DNA of 64,000 nt from NCBI GenBank assembly GCA_031761405.1, contig JASEVX010000011.1, forward strand, positions 37,759,048 to 37,823,047. The letters are read 5' to 3'. This DNA is from Serripes groenlandicus (taxonomy: Eukaryota; Mollusca; Bivalvia; Cardiida; Cardiidae). Below the pieces are notes generated by a model, which had not been told where the DNA came from, made no database searches, and was given only the letters and a program-made list of their open reading frames with translations. Shown one piece after another: positions 49,800 to 61,755 of this stretch (its first letter is position 1; the number at the start of each line of letters is the position of its first letter). Both the position numbers and the translations under genes were made by a program.

Positions 49800-50150
49800 A
49801 TAATATTGTTTTCTTATTTTCTTCATAATCAGATGATCGAACTGAATTAATTAATCTATTAACCATTATCTCACTATGCGACTTTAAACAAGACTGTTGG
49901 ACAAAGGGAATTCAGATCATCCGACAAACTCTTGTAATCCAATCAGTGTCTACATTGTTCTCTTTTCATCTGTCTCAAAATATATCAAGCAAATTATATT
50001 CAAAGGTTATGCAAGAAAGGAATGATACCAGCCTCGCGTTGAATGCAACCGTTTGGTAGCCCATGGTTTGTAGCGGTTCGTACCAGATGTGGAAAACATA
50101 TTAACAGTTGTTATTTCTGATTAGCGTAGGTTCAGATGATCCTGTACTTC
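49800..50150. other. no gene seen
   Basis: Nothing recognisable; a GCATCC hexamer run lies just before it at 49619-49650. Confidence 0.4.
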
Positions 50151-50556
50151 TTCTCCGTCTTATCAGATTGATTGATTGATTGTTTTACGCCGGTTTGAAC
50201 ATTGTATTCAATACACCAACGAGACACGCCGTCTTATCAGAATATAAACAAATTAATACAATCTTATATATTGTAACAAGCTTATCTAAGTATTGCGTGA
50301 ACAGCGTAGATGCAGATTAGATTCTGCGATTAAGCAGGTTGATCTGGTTCTACACTATTAACAAAATAAGTGCCGACATCAAACCTTTCGCACGACGGGC
50401 TCGTGTAACAGGCTGTTGAACTGTTCAATTGTGCAACCTCATCCGAGTCTTCACTCTGTTCTCAGATGCAACAAGACTCTAAATCGTCAGACGCGGCGCT
50501 TTTATTGAATAAACAATGTCGTGTTTTTGTTTAAGGCTGGTTTATTCATTGTATTT

Positions 50557-50824
50557 ATATGAGCCGTTCCACGAGAAACCAATATTGTGTACTCTGCGTA
50601 AAGTATCAACCTGGATCAACATATGCTCACCGCACAGGCTAATCCGGGAAGACACTTTTCGCCTCCTGTAGATTTTCTGTTTCAGGAATCATTACTCTAT
50701 ACCTCTCTCCGCCTGAGACGGAATGTGTCGTCCCGGATTAGCCTGTACGGACTGCGCAGGCTGATCTGCGTCGATACATTACGCAGAGTCCATAATGTTG
50801 GTTTTCTCGTGGAACGGCTCATAT
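50557..50824. mobile_element. palindromic element family A, copy 5
   Basis: TATATGAGCCGTTCCACGAG faces CGTGGAACGGCTCATATA: the best-preserved ends, suggesting TATA-flanked termini. Confidence 0.85.
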
Positions 50825-51279
50825 AGATTCAGTACATACATTTGTAAAACAAAACCGCTAATTAACAACCAACGGGGTTTGTCAATAACATTGAGGTGTT
50901 ATTTACAAGTGTGTGCCGTGTCGTGGTAAACGGGGATGCATTGCGTCTCCGTTTGTGAGAAGATGTTTTTATGTAAATTACTCCTCTGCGTTTTGAATTA
51001 TCGCCTATGCGAGATGACGTAATTTGCCTTACGCAGTTCATACAATAACGTGCGTTTAAACCTACTACATCAAAATGTTTTGCTTTTCTTCGTTTATGTT
51101 TATTAAACATCAACAGATTGTTTTCTATCTTATCGGGCCAGTTACAGTTCTTACTGTTTTCAGATGTGGTAGGGTGTTACAACGACTTACATGTAATATT
51201 GCAAGATTACACGGATCACAAAGCGACTTTGTTATTTGTTTTCTCCAACCGCCCTTCGGTGTGTATACCTACCGTAAAC

Positions 51280-51576
51280 TTGATTGATTGATTGGGGTTT
51301 AACGCCGTTTTTAACAATTTCTCAGTTATATCACGGCGGCCAGTTCACCTACTCATGCATTTCCTGGCATTCTCACACCAGTACGCCACACAGCAATCTT
51401 CCCAAGCAACTGGCTGCTTTTCCACATAGACTTAGCCCATTGGTGGAAGACGAATGACGCATGTCCCATTGACTTTTGTCAATCCTCGGAAAGAATGTTG
51501 GCCCAGCCGGGATTCGAACTCACAACCCCTGGATTGACAGCCTGCGTCGCTACCGACTGAGCTACCGGGGCTCGGC
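51280..51576 (-). repeat. tRNA-headed SINE, family 2, best copy
   Basis: The reverse strand reads GGTAGCTCAGTCGGTAGCGA (A box), then GGGGTTGTGAGTTCGAATCC (B box), a body with CATGCGTCATTCGTCTTCC, and ends CGGCGTTAAACCCCAATCAA, which supplies the GATT-rich tail. Confidence 0.8.
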
Positions 51577-51657
51577 CCCTACCGTAAAAAATGTACTTTT
51601 CGGACAATTAAGAAAATAAGATGTGCTCACATCGGCCAATGTACCCTTTTCAAGCAG

Positions 51658-51912
51658 ATATCGAGGGCTTGGCGTGAAACGGTTGTAACTAAAATTGGTA
51701 TTTTTTTAACAAGGTTAATCACCTCGCCATAAAGTCTTTATAAGCGTTAAATCATTTTTTCTTGGTAAACAATGGAAATTTAGGTACCATTGCTCGTTCT
51801 GAGCAATGGCACCTAAATTTGCATTGTTTACAAAGGGGTCAAAATTGCCCCTAAACCAGGGTTTTCAAAATAGGTTTTAAGTTACAACCGTTTCACGCCA
51901 AGCCCTCGATAT
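51658..51912. mobile_element. palindromic element family B, copy 2
   Basis: ATCGAGGGCTTGGCGTGAAA faces TTTCACGCCAAGCCCTCGAT; the centre is in the opposite orientation to copy 1. Confidence 0.8.
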
Positions 51913-52679
51913 GCAAAGAGTCGATTGCTGCAGAGAGTTCTTAACGCTTCTGTGTACTTCACGTTGGTGCTAAGGGGTTGCAGGTTTAGTAATGCGTCAG
52001 ATACATCCATGTGAGGCTAAATAGTACATGTAATATTGATACATTACCAAGTAAAAGACATGATATAACTGAAATACTGTTGAAAACCCCGTGAAAAAGG
52101 CAAATGTTTATCATGTGAAGGATCGATGCATTGTTAATTCAACTCGGCTATCGGCCCACTTGTTGTAAGGCGATAAAAGAACGTTAGACTATACAATGTG
52201 GGCTAATCTAGTGTGTTGACCACATGGGTCAAGTTACACGACGTCCGTCCTTCGTAAGTTATGAAACTAATCGTATTTAGGATTCAGCTCGTACTTGTAT
52301 TGCCGGTCATCAGTCAAAACTGTTTTCGAAAAGTCTCAAGGGTGTGTGTACGATTTGGTGTCGACATGGGAAGATCATGATCAGACTACACGGAGTGCTA
52401 TTCTCAAGCTATAAAGTCTCGAGAGTCGATTTTTGCGTGCCGTGGGTCATATATTGTTATTATTGTGAAGTACCGTTTTAGATAGCATACAGTAAATGAC
52501 ACAAATCCTATTATATCAACATGACAATAGGCTGTTTATCTTACGAGTTAAGACTTAAAATAATTAAATTATATCACACTATACCTCTCTTTGAGTTCGC
52601 GAGTTAAGCCATTTTCGCATTCCCATTAGACTATGTGTCAGTCCACACATGCGCAAAGCGTGACATCAATTGACAATGC

Positions 52680-52945
52680 GTGCTTCCTACCTACATTGCT
52701 GGATTATATGCTGAGTGTCCCGTGCTCGATCCCTGTCAGAGGCGGTCATTTTGGGGTCCCGGCCGGGTTATACACAATATTTCAAAACTGGTTGTAATGG
52801 CTGCCCTCCTTAACGCTTAGCATTACGACTGACTGGCTGGTGTCAGGATAAAAGGACCAGTATAACTGGTAACTTCCTTAGGAAACGCCGTGATATAACT
52901 GACCAAATGTTGACAATACGGCGAAATATACAAAACAATCAGTAA
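52680..52945 (+). repeat. SINE family 1
   Basis: TTGTAATGGCTGCCCTCC, ACGACTGACTGGCTGGTGTC, GAAACGCCGTGATATAACTG; head poorly preserved. Confidence 0.6.
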
Positions 52946-53367
52946 ATCATTTTGGAGTACTCTCAGACAACGGTTAGGCACCCACGGGTAATATATAAAG
53001 TATAATGTCATCAAGATGTAGCTGCATTTTTTAAAATGGACTTGCCCAGTTTTGTATTTGGAAGAGTCTATTCCCATGTTTCATGAAAATAAAAATAAAA
53101 ATGTCGAGTTGTACAACTTACATTATAGAGCTTGGTCAAACGTCTGGAATAGGCCTAAAAAAAGTCGGTTCCGGAGTAAAACTAAAATAATACAAGCATA
53201 ATTCATTTCATGTAGAGGATAGTTGATTGGTTTGGGTACAGTATTTACCATTTGAAGCGTTAGTTCACGATTTCACGTTCACGAACATTCATCGATCTAA
53301 CATAGAGTCAAAATGTGTGTCGCTTGTTCCATGATTTAAATGATCAGCAGACGACCTTGAAAACGAT

Positions 53368-53645
53368 CATATGAACCGTCCTGCGAGAAAACCAACATTG
53401 TGGACTCTGCGTAAAGTATCGACCCGGATCAGCCTAAGCATGCTGTGCAGCCTAATCCAGGCAGACACTTTTCGCCTCCTGTGGATTTTCTGTTTTCTGT
53501 TTCAGGAATCATTACTCTATACCTCTATCCCCCTGAGACGGAATGTGTCGGCCCGGATTAGCCTGCGCGGACTGCGCAGGCTGATCTGGGTTGATACATT
53601 ACGCAGTGGCCATTATGTTGGTTTTCTGGTGGGACGGGTCATATC
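53368..53645. mobile_element. palindromic element family A, copy 6
   Basis: ATGAACCGTCCTGCGAGAAA to TTTCTGGTGGGACGGGTCAT; contains a 93-codon frame produced by the inverted arms, not a gene. Confidence 0.75.
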
Positions 53646-53864
53646 AGGTTGACGATCAACAACGTTGAAGACTCGGGTTTAATAGTCCTATTAAGCATCA
53701 CATTTATTCGATAGTCTGAAGTAACTTGCGCGTTTTATTATATTATCGGGTCAGGCATACACCAATGATAACGGTACGCTTCGTTGAAAGATCGATTGGA
53801 AAAAATATCATGTGAATAAAGACACTTAAATGCATGTTATACGTTTATATTGTACATAACAAAA

Positions 53865-54445
53865 TCACAATGAAACAGACTATTTCATGTACGTCAACAA
53901 TACACTAGACAATGATGTCCACGGTTAGAAAACAACAACTAAAACAATAATAACAATGAAACAAATGTGTTCATGTACGTCAACATTTCACTAGACAATG
54001 ACGTCATGGTTAGATAACAACAACTTAAACAATATTAACAATGAAACAAAGAGTTTCATGTACGTCAACATTTCACTAGACAATGACGTCCATGGTTAGA
54101 TAACAACAACTTAAACAATAATAACAATGAAACAAATGTGTTCATGTACGTCAACATTTCACTAGACAATGACGTCATGGTTAGATTACAACAACTAAAA
54201 CAATAATAACAATGAAACAAACTTGTTCATGTGCGTCAACTTTTTACTAGACAATGATGTCATGCTTGGATAACAACAACTGAAACAATAATAACAATGA
54301 AACAAATTTGTTCATGTACGTCATCATAATACTAGACAAGAGCGTCCATAAGTTAAATAACAACAAAAAAACGCACAATGTAACTTATTAGTTCATGTGC
54401 GTCAACAATACACTAGACAGTAACGTCCATGGTAAGATAATAACA
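53865..54445. repeat. about 85-bp minisatellite, seven copies
   Basis: Units contain TTCATGTACGTCAACA, CTAGACAATGACGTC and AACAATAATAACAATGAAAC; later copies diverge. Confidence 0.85.
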
Positions 54446-54454
54446 ACTACTGCT

Positions 54455-54672
54455 ATAACCCTTTCTCACATACATGTAATACACATCTACCGTGGAGGAC
54501 TTTGAAACGAGCTGGAGGCAAACAATTTAAAATCGATTTGAATAAAGTTCAATCTTTGAACAGAGATGAAGCATGCTGACAAAAGAAGAAAATGCTCATA
54601 TTGAGCAAATTCTAATTTTTGACCCGCTTGTTTCTGTGGATGCTGCTATATTCATGAGCATGTGGGTAAGGG
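54455..54672. mobile_element. palindromic element family C
   Basis: ATAACCCTTTCTCACATACA to GTGGGTAAGGGA, with a central AAATGCTCATATTGAGCAAAT hairpin. Confidence 0.55.
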
Positions 54673-54679
54673 ACCTATG

Positions 54680-55480
54680 TGAACTACGGGACATTCATCT
54701 GGCATGATCGACTCTCGCCATGGAGCATTGCATTTTTCGTGCCATTTCATTTACAATTGCTTTATCCGACAGTTGATAATAAAGTTGACATCGTTATTCA
54801 CAATTATGACTTTTGAACAAATATAATAATAAAACACGTGTTCTTATTTACAGGTACTGAATAAAGTAAACGAAATTTCGTTCAATTGACACTAAACTTT
54901 ACCGTTAAACCGTGATGAAAACCCATCTCTTTTCAACGAAACAAAGTCTGATTTTCTCGGGAAAATACTGACACACTGGATATTCACGTTTCAGTGCCAA
55001 TGTCTTCGGAACACAGGGCTGTTTTACTCACGTTGGTTAAAAGCGTGTCTTTTTAAAAATGAAGAATATTGCATAATTGGGAGTTTGTTTAAGCCATAAC
55101 ATTCTGGAACCAATAAGAAGCCATGCTGCCAGCTAAAAGCCAATAAATTCGACTCTTCTGTCTAGAACCGTATTTAACAGTCAAGCTAAATAACATTTCA
55201 AATAACAACGCAGTAACACCGATATGGTTTAGTTAATATGATATTAAGTTACGTATCAATTAAGAACATGATTCGAATTTAGAATCAGAATGCATTAGAA
55301 TTACTGGTGGAAATGGGATAAGAAGTAAATCACTGATATGCACATCCTAAATGACACTCTATACTATATTTGCTCGACTGAGCAACCTATTTCTAGAATA
55401 TAAAATTACATGCGTTTTGCCAGTTGTAATATAATGTTATAAAACGAAGGTCGGTTTTGATGTGGCGTGCCTCAAAAATA
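54680..55480. other. no gene seen
   Basis: Unique-looking AT-rich DNA without a convincing frame. Confidence 0.4.
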
Positions 55481-55484
55481 GATT

Positions 55485-55750
55485 GGTATATATATACTAT
55501 TATATAATATAAAATTTACTAATATCTTATATCTAATATGATATATACTAACATTTAATATAATGTACACGAATATCTAATATAATATATACTAATATAT
55601 AATATAAAATATACTACTATCTAATATAGTATAAACACAAATTTAATATTATATATACTAATATCTAATATAACATATACTAATATATAAAATAACATAT
55701 ACTAATATATAATATAAAATATACTAATATTTGTTTCTAATATAATCTGT
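55485..55750. repeat. ATACTAATATATAATATAA tract
   Basis: Degenerate AT-only repeats of about 20 bp. Confidence 0.85.
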
Positions 55751-55892
55751 AGTATAAATGGAATTTTAAATCTCAATTCGAAAAAGGTATTTTGTCCATG
55801 TTGTTTATTTTATTCTGCGGAAGTTTTCAAATCAGAAAGAAGTGACAGTTATCTGAACATGCAGGCTTATTTAAGCGATTTAACTTCTTTTA

Positions 55893-56156
55893 ATGAGCCG
55901 ACCCGCGAGAAAACCAACATTATGAATTATGCGTGAAGTATCGACCCGGATCAGCCTAAGAATGACGCGCAGGCTTACCCGGAGAGACACTTTTCGCTTT
56001 CTATGGATTTTTTGTTTCAAGAATCAATACACTATACCTTTATTCCCCTGAGACGGAATGTGTCGAGCCGGATCAGTCTGCGCGGACTGCGCTGGCTGAT
56101 CTGGGTCGATACATTACGCAGAGGCCATAATGTTGGTTTTCTCGCGAGTTGGCTCA
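55893..56156. mobile_element. palindromic element family A, copy 7
   Basis: ATGAGCCGACCCGCGAGAAA facing TTTTCTCGCGAGTTGGCTCA; the arms keep pairing despite changes. Confidence 0.75.
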
Positions 56157-56571
56157 ACTACAAACTGTTATATTTGATATGATATTGAGAAACATTAACT
56201 TTATATATCTTGAAAGTTACAATAAGGTAAACTGACACAAATGGCATTTTTGAATTTCCATCCTGTTTAATGCAATCACAAAACATGAAACATGTCTCTA
56301 ATATTGCACCTTATAGAATTACCTTATTCGGTAAATACTGTTCATTCAAATTAATATATCTGATAAATTATTACTGCCAATTTGCAATCATATAACATTG
56401 AAGGAGGCATCATATGAACATTTCTTTGGGAAAACCAATTAGAACCATTTTGAACCAGTATAAATAAATCAAGTTCAAAGGTTCAATCTGCGATGCAGTC
56501 ACAATTAGTTTAGGCAAAGAGACACAGAATACTCTAGAAATCTATGGTTATTCATTGTCCTCATATTACAG

Positions 56572-56640
56572 GAAAGCATCGGCTACACTGGCCATAAGTA
56601 CGTTGCGGCTGGTTTCCCCACCAGCAGGCCCACGTGTAAG
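56572..56640 (+). CDS. isolated exon candidate (23 codons)
   Basis: CCTCATATTACAG acceptor, open GC-richer stretch (ESIGYTGHKYVAAGFPTSRP), then GTATGA donor. Length is a multiple of three. Its host gene is not identified. Confidence 0.3.
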
Positions 56641-56831
56641 GTATGATCCATACACACAATATTAGCCGAACTAAATACTTTTGTGAATCAAATAATACCT
56701 AGACCTACCACCGGTGAGACCTAGGTATAATCGTTTATTAAACAATGTAAAACTATTGTATTGCCGTAAGTCGTACATATTCAATTATTAAATTCCTATC
56801 CATGACATATTGACATCATTGTATTACTTTT

Positions 56832-57050
56832 TTAACCCTTTTCCTCATATAGACGCTTTCTTACGCATCTGCAGCAGACGGCTTTTTGAAAACATAGTGA
56901 CAAAATAAGGAATTGCTCAAAACGAGCAATTTCCTCCTTTTGCCACAATCTTTTCCACTTTAGTCATTCAATTATAGAGATTTTCTATTTTTTGATAAAA
57001 CATTTTCAAAGTCGTCTGCCGCAGAATTGTCGTATGAGGGAAAGGGTTAA
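56832..57050. mobile_element. palindromic element family C, near-complete copy
   Basis: TTAACCCTTTTCCTCATATA faces GTATGAGGGAAAGGGTTAA, with GCAGCAGACGGC and GTCGTCTGCCGC inside and an AGGAATTGCTC hairpin centre. Confidence 0.75.
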
Positions 57051-57113
57051 ACTGTCACAGTGAAAATCGTCACTATTGATTATATAACTTTTGGAATGAT
57101 ACCGAAACTACAC

Positions 57114-57365
57114 CTCGAGGGCTTGGCGTGAAAGGGTTGTAACTAAAAACCTATTTTGAAAACCCTGGTTTAGCGGCAATTTTGACCCTTTGTAAACAAT
57201 GCGAATTTAGGTGCCATTGCTCAGAACGAGCAATGGCACTTAAATTTACATTGTTTTCCAAGAAAAATGTAACGCTTATAAATAAAGACTTTATTGCGAG
57301 GTGATTAACTTGGTAAAAAAAAAAATACAAATTTAGTTACAACCGTTTCAACACCAAGCCTCGAC
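57114..57365. mobile_element. palindromic element family B, copy 3
   Basis: CTCGAGGGCTTGGCGTGAAA to CCGTTTCAACACCAAGCCTC; the central GTGCCATTGCTCAGAACGAG hairpin is conserved. It ends about 120 bp from the next gene. Confidence 0.8.
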
Positions 57366-57487
57366 CTGTTCGTGCTTTTTCAAACAACAAACTTCAGGGG
57401 TTAATGACCAAAACAAGTAACTTGTTAGTCAACAACTTATCAGCCAAAATATAGTGTCCGGGTTTAAATAATCACAATGTAAATCCA

Positions 57488-58606
57488 TCAATGCCTTGGA
57501 GTATTGGACGAAGCGACCTGGTCAATAAAATTATCTTCAGTAGGTGGCTGATAGTTGTTTGGATGTATGTTCTGTTGTTTATCGGTTAACTGCAGGGACG
57601 GTAGATTGCTGACAGTTCTGTTAGTTGTGTATTCCGGTCGTGACGGCCGAGCGAGTTTAAGGTTCAAGACCCGGGTCTGTGGTGATGTGGGCTGGGTATC
57701 TTTTGCTGGATTGGACAGTGGTCGTCGGATTCGGTTCACTTGTCGAGCCAAGGTCTCAGTTCTTCTGGACCAGGGATCGGCCGTCTTTATCAACCTCGGC
57801 ACTCGTCGCGGCGCATTCTCATCAGTTGATGTTACATTGCGAGTGTCTGCCATGATGACATTGTGGCCGACGTCTATATGGCAGCTGTAGTTATGGCTTT
57901 GTTTCGTGTGTCTAGTTGAGTCACAATCATGCTTTATGTTTGAGATTGAATGGGTTGGTCTTGATATGATTTTCAATTGATCATTAATTAGTTCTTTCTT
58001 ATTGTCTCCTGTAACAGTTCTTACTTTGTCATATGTACCGTTTATTTTAACAGAGTCCCCTATATCTCCGAAATGTGTTTTCTGTTTATACATGTTAACG
58101 CTCGGATCGTTTGTTTTATCTTTTAACACAAAGCTACGATCGCGTTGCACTCGTGTATTCCGTTGATCTGTGTCCGTTTTATGAGTAAAAACCTCGTCCC
58201 CAGCTTCGTCGTCACTATCGCGATCTGTCATGTTTATAAAGTCTTGGGTTTCAAACGTATTGTCCACAAATTCGAAATCTTTGGTTTTACGCCTCCCATA
58301 CAACCTATCCACCATCTTTTCGATTTCAAAACTCGACATCCTTTTTCTACCGACGAATCGACGGGCGGGGTTTAAACCGAGACCTGCGTCACGAGGTAAT
58401 TGATCAATGGTTAACTCTTGTTCGGGCTTCTGTCGTTTTGGCTGACAAAGTCGTGTTATGATTCCTTTAAGCTCGTCTCGTGTAAGAGGTTCAAGACCCA
58501 GATATTTTCGGCCTAAGCTACATAGCGGCATGTAACGTGGTGGCCGAAAGTCAGTTTTCCTCGGAAAGAAATCCGTGTGGGGAAGTCCTGTTTCCAGATA
58601 GTTCAT
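57488..58606 (-). CDS. intronless 372-aa protein of unknown function
   Basis: I start at the ATG at 58606 (CGGCAACATGAA context); the 16 codons upstream have no ATG. Residues 1-60 (MNYLETGLPHTDFFPRKT, PPRYMPLCSLGRKYLGL) and 95-125 (RRFVGRKRMSSFEIEKMVDR) look folded and conserved-like; the rest is charged, Ser/Thr/Asp-rich and probably disordered. No transmembrane segment or known domain. The frame is long and its codon use even, in AT-rich surroundings, which argues for a real gene or large exon; no AATAAA was found just downstream, so it might continue by splicing. Confidence 0.6.
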   Translation of the reverse strand: MNYLETGLPHTDFFPRKTDFRPPRYMPLCSLGRKYLGLEPLTRDELKGIITRLCQPKRQKPEQELTIDQLPRDAGLGLNPARRFVGRKRMSSFEIEKMVDRLYGRRKTKDFEFVDNTFETQDFINMTDRDSDDEAGDEVFTHKTDTDQRNTRVQRDRSFVLKDKTNDPSVNMYKQKTHFGDIGDSVKINGTYDKVRTVTGDNKKELINDQLKIISRPTHSISNIKHDCDSTRHTKQSHNYSCHIDVGHNVIMADTRNVTSTDENAPRRVPRLIKTADPWSRRTETLARQVNRIRRPLSNPAKDTQPTSPQTRVLNLKLARPSRPEYTTNRTVSNLPSLQLTDKQQNIHPNNYQPPTEDNFIDQVASSNTPRH

Positions 58607-58669
58607 GTTGCCGTGTATGCGTACAATTAGATATAACAACTTAACTGGTGACAACCAAACAAACTAAAA

Positions 58670-59800
58670 CGGGTGTTAACCTTTATAAAATAACTCTTGT
58701 GTTTAAGGCTCTACGCTTCCCTGTTATGTTATCTATGTCCTTTTTATTCCGCGTTAAACTGTTGTCTTGTTTTGTCTTATTAATAGCTTAAATATATTCC
58801 CTCAATGTTGGAATATATGAAATTGTGTATTCCAAGTTGTCTACAATCTTTAAAGTTGTCTATATTCTGTTTAACGCTTCTATTGTCCCCAATAGTCCTC
58901 ATATATTTGTTTTACCTCTCTGTGTGTTATCCACTTCTTGATTATATCCTAATATCAAGGGCTTTTAGCGATAAATTTAAGACTAAATTAAATTCCATTC
59001 CGTTCAATTTTCACAATTTGTTTATAATGCTATTCCTCGGATATAACAGTTTAAAATGAAACAGTTTTGATCAAAGTATTAGTTATTGAATTAGTTCCGA
59101 TACTCGCATTACAGTTTCAAAATAACATTGAACTATTTCTAAACACTAGTCACCAATATATTACTGACGAATTATAATTAACATTAATTTAGATCAAATT
59201 AGATTGTTAGCGTCTTAGTCACTGGTTATATCTACCCATAACTGACTTATTCGACGTATATATAAATACAATTAATTATTTAGCAATACGAAATAGTCAG
59301 AGATTGATAATTCGATCTAACACTATCAGCGTCAATCTGGCTATGCGGCGTACGTCAAGTGACATCGAATATAACGCACGGTCTTAATTTATGAAGAGCA
59401 AGCCCATGCATAAATGTACAATTTGAGCTTTGTGAAATGTGTAGACCCAGAGCAACAAGCGAACCTGCTACGACTGATAAAGATCTACGCTTTTCAAAAC
59501 ACACTTATAAGTCTTTTATAAATATTTGGGGATTTCTTCAGATTATGATAAAGCTGGTGTGATGTATTGGTTGATCTGGACACTCATCACTCACAATTGT
59601 CCATTTGTACCTTTTGTAATGAACAGGCTAGTACAATGCCCCATCGACATAGGAAAACAGGTAGACGGACATATGCGAACAGTGACAAACCAGATCAGGA
59701 CCTGCAATATTCGTTAATACGTGAACGGATCAATTGGTAGTCGTCTGTTCTTTTGTTCTTGTATATGGTCCACAAGCAGATAAAGTGATATAAGCATGTA
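58670..59800. other. upstream region of the 372-aa ORF; no gene seen
   Basis: AT-rich with short frames only. Its right part merges into a family C element. Confidence 0.4.
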
Positions 59801-59809
59801 CGCTGATCT

Positions 59810-60034
59810 TAACCCCATCAGACAAACAACCCATATGCAGCAGAAGACCTTGAAATGATATGAGTAAATATATTGAAAAGCTCCAAATATGAATGAGTAA
59901 TTACTGAAAAGAGTTTTAACACTGTGACAAACGGGGAAATTGATCAATATCAGTTATTCTTTCTTTTGCCACAATGTTTTCAAAAGTCGTATACTGCAGA
60001 GTCTTCAAAAAACGCCTACGTGTGGGAAAGGGTG
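59810..60034. mobile_element. palindromic element family C
   Basis: TTAACCCCATCAGACAAACA and GCAGCAGAAGACC to CGTGTGGGAAAGGGTGAA. Confidence 0.5.
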
Positions 60035-60189
60035 AATATACATAAGCAGAATCTGTCTGAGGGTCCATTTTTCCATGCGGTGTCTAAGCCCTCATGGACG
60101 GGATCCAAATATACAGACAATATGATTATATCTATTATAATTACAAAGTGTATTGGACATCGCAAAACTGAACTATTTCATGAATAATG

Positions 60190-60319
60190 ATTATGATGAG
60201 AAATCTGTATTTAATAATAATAATGATAATAATGATAATAATAATAAGATAAATATAAAAGTAATAATAATTACGGAGAGGTAAAAGACGAAGGAGAGGA
60301 AGAATAAGAAGAAGGAGAA

Positions 60320-60350
<31 letters not shown>

Positions 60351-60600
60351 AAAAAAGAAGACGAAGAAGTAGAAGAAGAAGAAGAAGAAGAAGAAGAAGA
60401 AGAAGAAGAAGAAGAAGAAGAAGAAGAAGAAGAAGAAGAAGAAGAAGAAGAAGAAGAAGAAGAAGAAGAAGAAGAAGAAGAAGAAGAAGAAGAAGAAGAA
60501 GAAGAAGAATTTACGAAGAAGATTCAAAAGAAGATAAAGTAAACGAAAATGAAAATGAAGAAGAAGCAACAAAAGAAGAAGAGTAAAGTAGGAAGAAAAG
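60190..60600. repeat. long (GAA)n / purine tract
   Basis: (AAT)n-rich lead at 60210-60245, then almost pure GAA triplets from about 60310 to 60510, and mixed AAG purine sequence to 60600. Frames through it encode poly-Phe or poly-Glu/Lys/Arg and are not genes. Confidence 0.95.
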
Positions 60601-60689
60601 GACCGAAAAGACGTAGACTAATACGTATAAGAAGAAGCCGAAGACGAAGAGAAAGACAACGAACAAGGTGTAGACTACTGCACACTTCA

Positions 60690-61340
60690 ATCTATTTTTA
60701 AGTCAGTGTAAACAATTTCGTTGATAAAATGATGCTTATTCGAACGTTTTCGAGTTGAAAAGAAGAAGTTCTGATAATAATAAGTTTGTGAATGTATGAA
60801 ACCGTTCAGCAATTTACCCTTTGTCCGAAATGTTTTCAATTCGACACATGTACGTTTATCTTGAGATACGTACATTTTCATCCAATAAATAAAAGCTAAT
60901 GGCTTTCAGCAACCACAATTTATGGGTAGTTTGTTTGTCATTTCATTTGAACAAAGTAATAAAGGCAATAAATGACAACTAAATGATGCATATAGAAATG
61001 AAATTTAAAATAGATGCGCAGTAGTTGGCAATTCGTCATGCATTGTTATTTAATTGATCGTCTAATTTGTTTACTATTCCCTGTTAGATTTAAACTTTCC
61101 ATTTAATGAATCTATCTTTAATGTAAGGATATCTAAAACGTTAGTTACAACTGTTCATATTAGATTCATTTATGCTATCCCAAAATGAATTGAGAAGCCC
61201 ACTCCTTTTGCGTCTTTAATTGGCGTTAATAATAAAACATGCAAATACGATTGTGATTTTAAAATAGGTATGCTTATATATCCTTTACAATTCTGTGTTT
61301 ATGTTGGTTTCTTTAAATGGTTGAAAAAGGACACAACTAT
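60690..61340. other. no gene seen
   Basis: AT-rich DNA with only short frames. Confidence 0.4.
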
Positions 61341-61344
61341 GTTT

Positions 61345-61755
61345 GTTTTGTTTTGTTGATTTTTGACGCCGTTTTCAACATGATTTCCGTTATATCACGG
61401 CGACAGTTCACTTATTCATGATCCATGGGTAAACAAACCATTTCTAGGCTAGGAAATGTGCCTTTCCCAAAGGAATTCCACCATGACCATGTACACAGCA
61501 ACGCGGTTGGGGATCGAACCATGGACACCCGGTTCCACATCCACGACACTAACCACTCGGCCTAAGCGGAATCCTGACACGACTATGACTTAGGATTGTT
61601 ACTTTTTTACAATGAGATTTCTGGGTAAACAAACAAGAACTAGGCTAGGAAATGCACTTTGCATATGGGCACTCAGCCATGACACCTGCGAATGCGGATC
61701 GTACCCGGGACGCCTGGTTTCAAATCTCCAACGCTTACCGAGTTCACCGCGGTGA
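61345..61755 (-). repeat. SINE copy followed by a second partial unit
   Basis: GACGCCGTTTTCAACATGAT, TATATCACGGCGACAGTTCA and a reverse head with GGGGATCGAACCATGGACAC and ACTAACCACTCGGCC to 61570. From 61620 GGTAAACAAACAAGAACTAG, GGCTAGGAAATGCACTTTG and CGGATCGTACCCGGGACGC repeat the middle and head. Confidence 0.65.

Noticed and set aside
51500..51576. True tRNA gene
   Set aside because: A and B boxes are good, but it is attached to a repeated SINE body and the acceptor stem is not convincing.
53371..53652. 93-codon plus-strand frame
   Set aside because: It is created by the inverted arms of a family A element; similar peptides appear in other copies.
55485..55750. AT-rich tract as a replication origin
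   Set aside because: It is a simple degenerate repeat and nothing else supports an origin.
60141..60572. 143-codon poly-Phe frame
   Set aside because: It is the translation of the GAA/TTC tract.
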